From DASSUC01 sp035650075 (lineage in GTDB: Bacteria > Actinomycetota > Actinomycetes > Mycobacteriales > Micromonosporaceae), in the NCBI GenBank assembly GCA_035650075.1, contig DASRII010000038.1, forward strand, positions 1-5,864: a stretch of DNA of 5,864 nt, written 5' to 3'. The first letter of the stretch is position 1. Every line of letters starts with the position of its first letter. The notes beneath the pieces were generated by a model. It searched no databases and was not told where the DNA came from. It was given only the letters and a program-made list of their open reading frames with translations. A program made the position numbers and the translations under genes. This document shows, in pieces, positions 4,879-5,864 of this stretch.

Positions 4879-5864
4879 ATGAGAGTCGTGGACGTCGAAA
4901 CTGTCGTAGTCGGTACGCCGTGGCGCGAGCTGACCTTCGTCGAGTTGGTGACCGACGATGGCCTGCGCGGACTCGGCGAGGCCCGGATGGTGAACAAGAC
5001 CTCGACTCTCGTGGCCTGCATCGAGGAGCTGGCCCACCGCTACGTCGTCGGTACCGATCCGTTCGACACCGAGCGGCTGGCGTGGCGGGCGCAGTGGGAG
5101 GACTACGGGCGGCCCGGCGAGCTGACCCAGACCGCGCTCGCCATCCTCGACCAGGCCTGCTACGACCTCGTGGGACAGGCGACCGGCCAACCGGTGTGGC
5201 GGTTGCTCGGTGGCAAGTTCCGCGAGCGGGTGCCGGCCTACGCCAACGGGTGGTACCAGGGCGACCGCACACCCGAGTCGTTCGCGAGGATGGCCAAGGT
5301 CGTCGTCGATCGGGGGTACCGCGGGCTGAAGGTCGACCCGTTCGGCGCGGCTACCGCGGAGCTGTCCCCGACGCAGCTCGGCCTCGCGGTCGACCTGATC
5401 GCCGCGATCCGGGACACGGTCGGGCCGGACGTCGCGCTGATGGTCGAGATGCACGGGCGGTTCACCGCGGCCACCGCGGTGGCCGCGGCCCGCGCCCTCG
5501 AGCCGTACCGTCCAGAGTGGATAGAGGAGCCGGTGCCCCCGGAGCACGCCGGGCGGTTCCGCCAGGTCCGGGCGGGCACGACGCTGCCGATCGCCACCGG
5601 TGAGCGGATCCATCAGGTGGCCGAGTTCCGTGAGCTGTTCGAACAGGACACTGTGGACATCGTGCAGGCCGACCTGACGCACATCGGCGGCTACACCGGC
5701 ATGCGCAAGCTGGCCGGCTGGGCCGACGCGTACGGCCTGCTGATGGCGCCGCACAACGTCGCCGGACCGGCCGCCACGATGGCCAACGTGCACTTCGCCA
5801 TCGCCTGCGGCAACTACAAGGTGCTCGAGCACTTCAACGACTTCGCCGACCCGTGGGTGGCCGA
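4879..5864 (+). CDS. Mandelate racemase/muconate lactonizing enzyme family protein (enolase superfamily), 3' end outside window
   Basis: The first 328 residues are present; family members usually have about 360-400, so the C-terminus lies beyond the edge. The N-terminal capping domain (about 1-120, ending LLGGKFRERVPAYA) precedes the barrel. K151 in GLKVDPFG is the catalytic lysine position. The three metal-ligand positions are E190 (VEMHGRF), E216 (WIEEPVPPE) and E242 (ATGERIH). The His-Asp pair is D265 (QADLTHIGG) and H292 (MAPHNVAGP), and E317 (VLEHF) occupies the late-strand acid position. This set fits the mandelate racemase subgroup, in which most characterised members dehydrate, epimerise or cycloisomerise sugar acids such as galactonate, galactarate or their lactones. 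No member-specific substrate can be assigned. It is transcribed divergently from the KGSADH-type aldehyde dehydrogenase operon, with only 64 bases between starts, which supports a shared pathway. No Shine-Dalgarno sequence precedes the ATG. Confidence 0.9.
   Translation, partial: MRVVDVETVVVGTPWRELTFVELVTDDGLRGLGEARMVNKTSTLVACIEELAHRYVVGTDPFDTERLAWRAQWEDYGRPGELTQTALAILDQACYDLVGQATGQPVWRLLGGKFRERVPAYANGWYQGDRTPESFARMAKVVVDRGYRGLKVDPFGAATAELSPTQLGLAVDLIAAIRDTVGPDVALMVEMHGRFTAATAVAAARALEPYRPEWIEEPVPPEHAGRFRQVRAGTTLPIATGERIHQVAEFRELFEQDTVDIVQADLTHIGGYTGMRKLAGWADAYGLLMAPHNVAGPAATMANVHFAIACGNYKVLEHFNDFADPWVA

Noticed and set aside
4815..5021. N-terminal extension of the aldehyde dehydrogenase to an ATG at 5021
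   Set aside because: It would read through the divergent promoter and into the opposite gene; the ATG at 4814 has AGGAG at proper spacing and family-like N-terminal sequence.
124..5320. Frequent GGTACC hexamer (ten copies), including the tandem GGTACCGGTACC at 3733-3744
   Set aside because: More copies than simple composition predicts, but they fall within coding sequence at ordinary Val-Pro, Gly-Thr and Tyr codons and have no consistent spacing; probably codon preference.
4864..5832. Minus-strand open frame (322 codons) opposite the enolase-superfamily gene
   Set aside because: The + strand frame carries a complete set of enolase-superfamily active-site residues; the antisense translation has no family signature.
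1..5864. Mobile element, CRISPR, toxin-antitoxin or defence system
   Set aside because: No transposase, integrase, regular repeat array, terminal inverted repeats or defence domains were seen; all genes are metabolic.

Overview
The window is very GC-rich with strong third-position G/C bias, AGGAG-type ribosome binding sites and tightly packed genes. This fits an Actinomycetota chromosome (Micromonosporaceae or a relative is a guess). It reads as a small-molecule catabolic locus. I see no rRNA, tRNA, CRISPR array, insertion sequence, phage gene or defence gene, and no gene-free stretch over 300 bases; the largest true gap is 64 bases.

Layout. (1) Positions 1-44 hold the last codons of a + strand gene that looks like the C-terminus of a DadA/glycine-oxidase-type FAD oxidoreductase. 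(2) Overlapping it by ATGA is a + strand gene (41-1447) for an FAD/NAD-binding dehydrogenase subunit. It carries a shortened N-terminal [2Fe-2S] cysteine cassette and a C-terminal BFD-like [2Fe-2S] site, as in HcnA/HcnB, opine oxidase and D-hydroxyproline dehydrogenase subunits. (3) Converging on it, and overlapping its end by 22 bases, is a three-gene minus-strand operon read right to left: a KGSADH-type aldehyde dehydrogenase (4814-3288), a zinc-dependent medium-chain dehydrogenase (3240-2206) and a UlaG-like metallo-beta-lactamase-fold hydrolase (2205-1426). (4) Divergent from the operon, across 64 bases with a perfect 13-base palindrome and a TATA-like box, is an enolase-superfamily (mandelate racemase/muconate lactonizing) gene that starts at 4879 and runs off the right edge.

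How the genes may work together (inference). The zinc dehydrogenase could oxidise a sugar or polyol, the UlaG-like hydrolase could open a lactone, and the enolase-superfamily enzyme could dehydrate or isomerise the acid. The aldehyde dehydrogenase would oxidise 2-oxoglutarate semialdehyde to 2-oxoglutarate. That is the outline of a non-phosphorylating (Weimberg-like) sugar-acid route. The FAD/Fe-S dehydrogenase also fits hydroxyproline degradation, which meets the same semialdehyde. The true substrate cannot be read from this window. Every gene belongs to a known family; the novelty, if any, lies in the combination and in the trimmed ferredoxin-like cassette.
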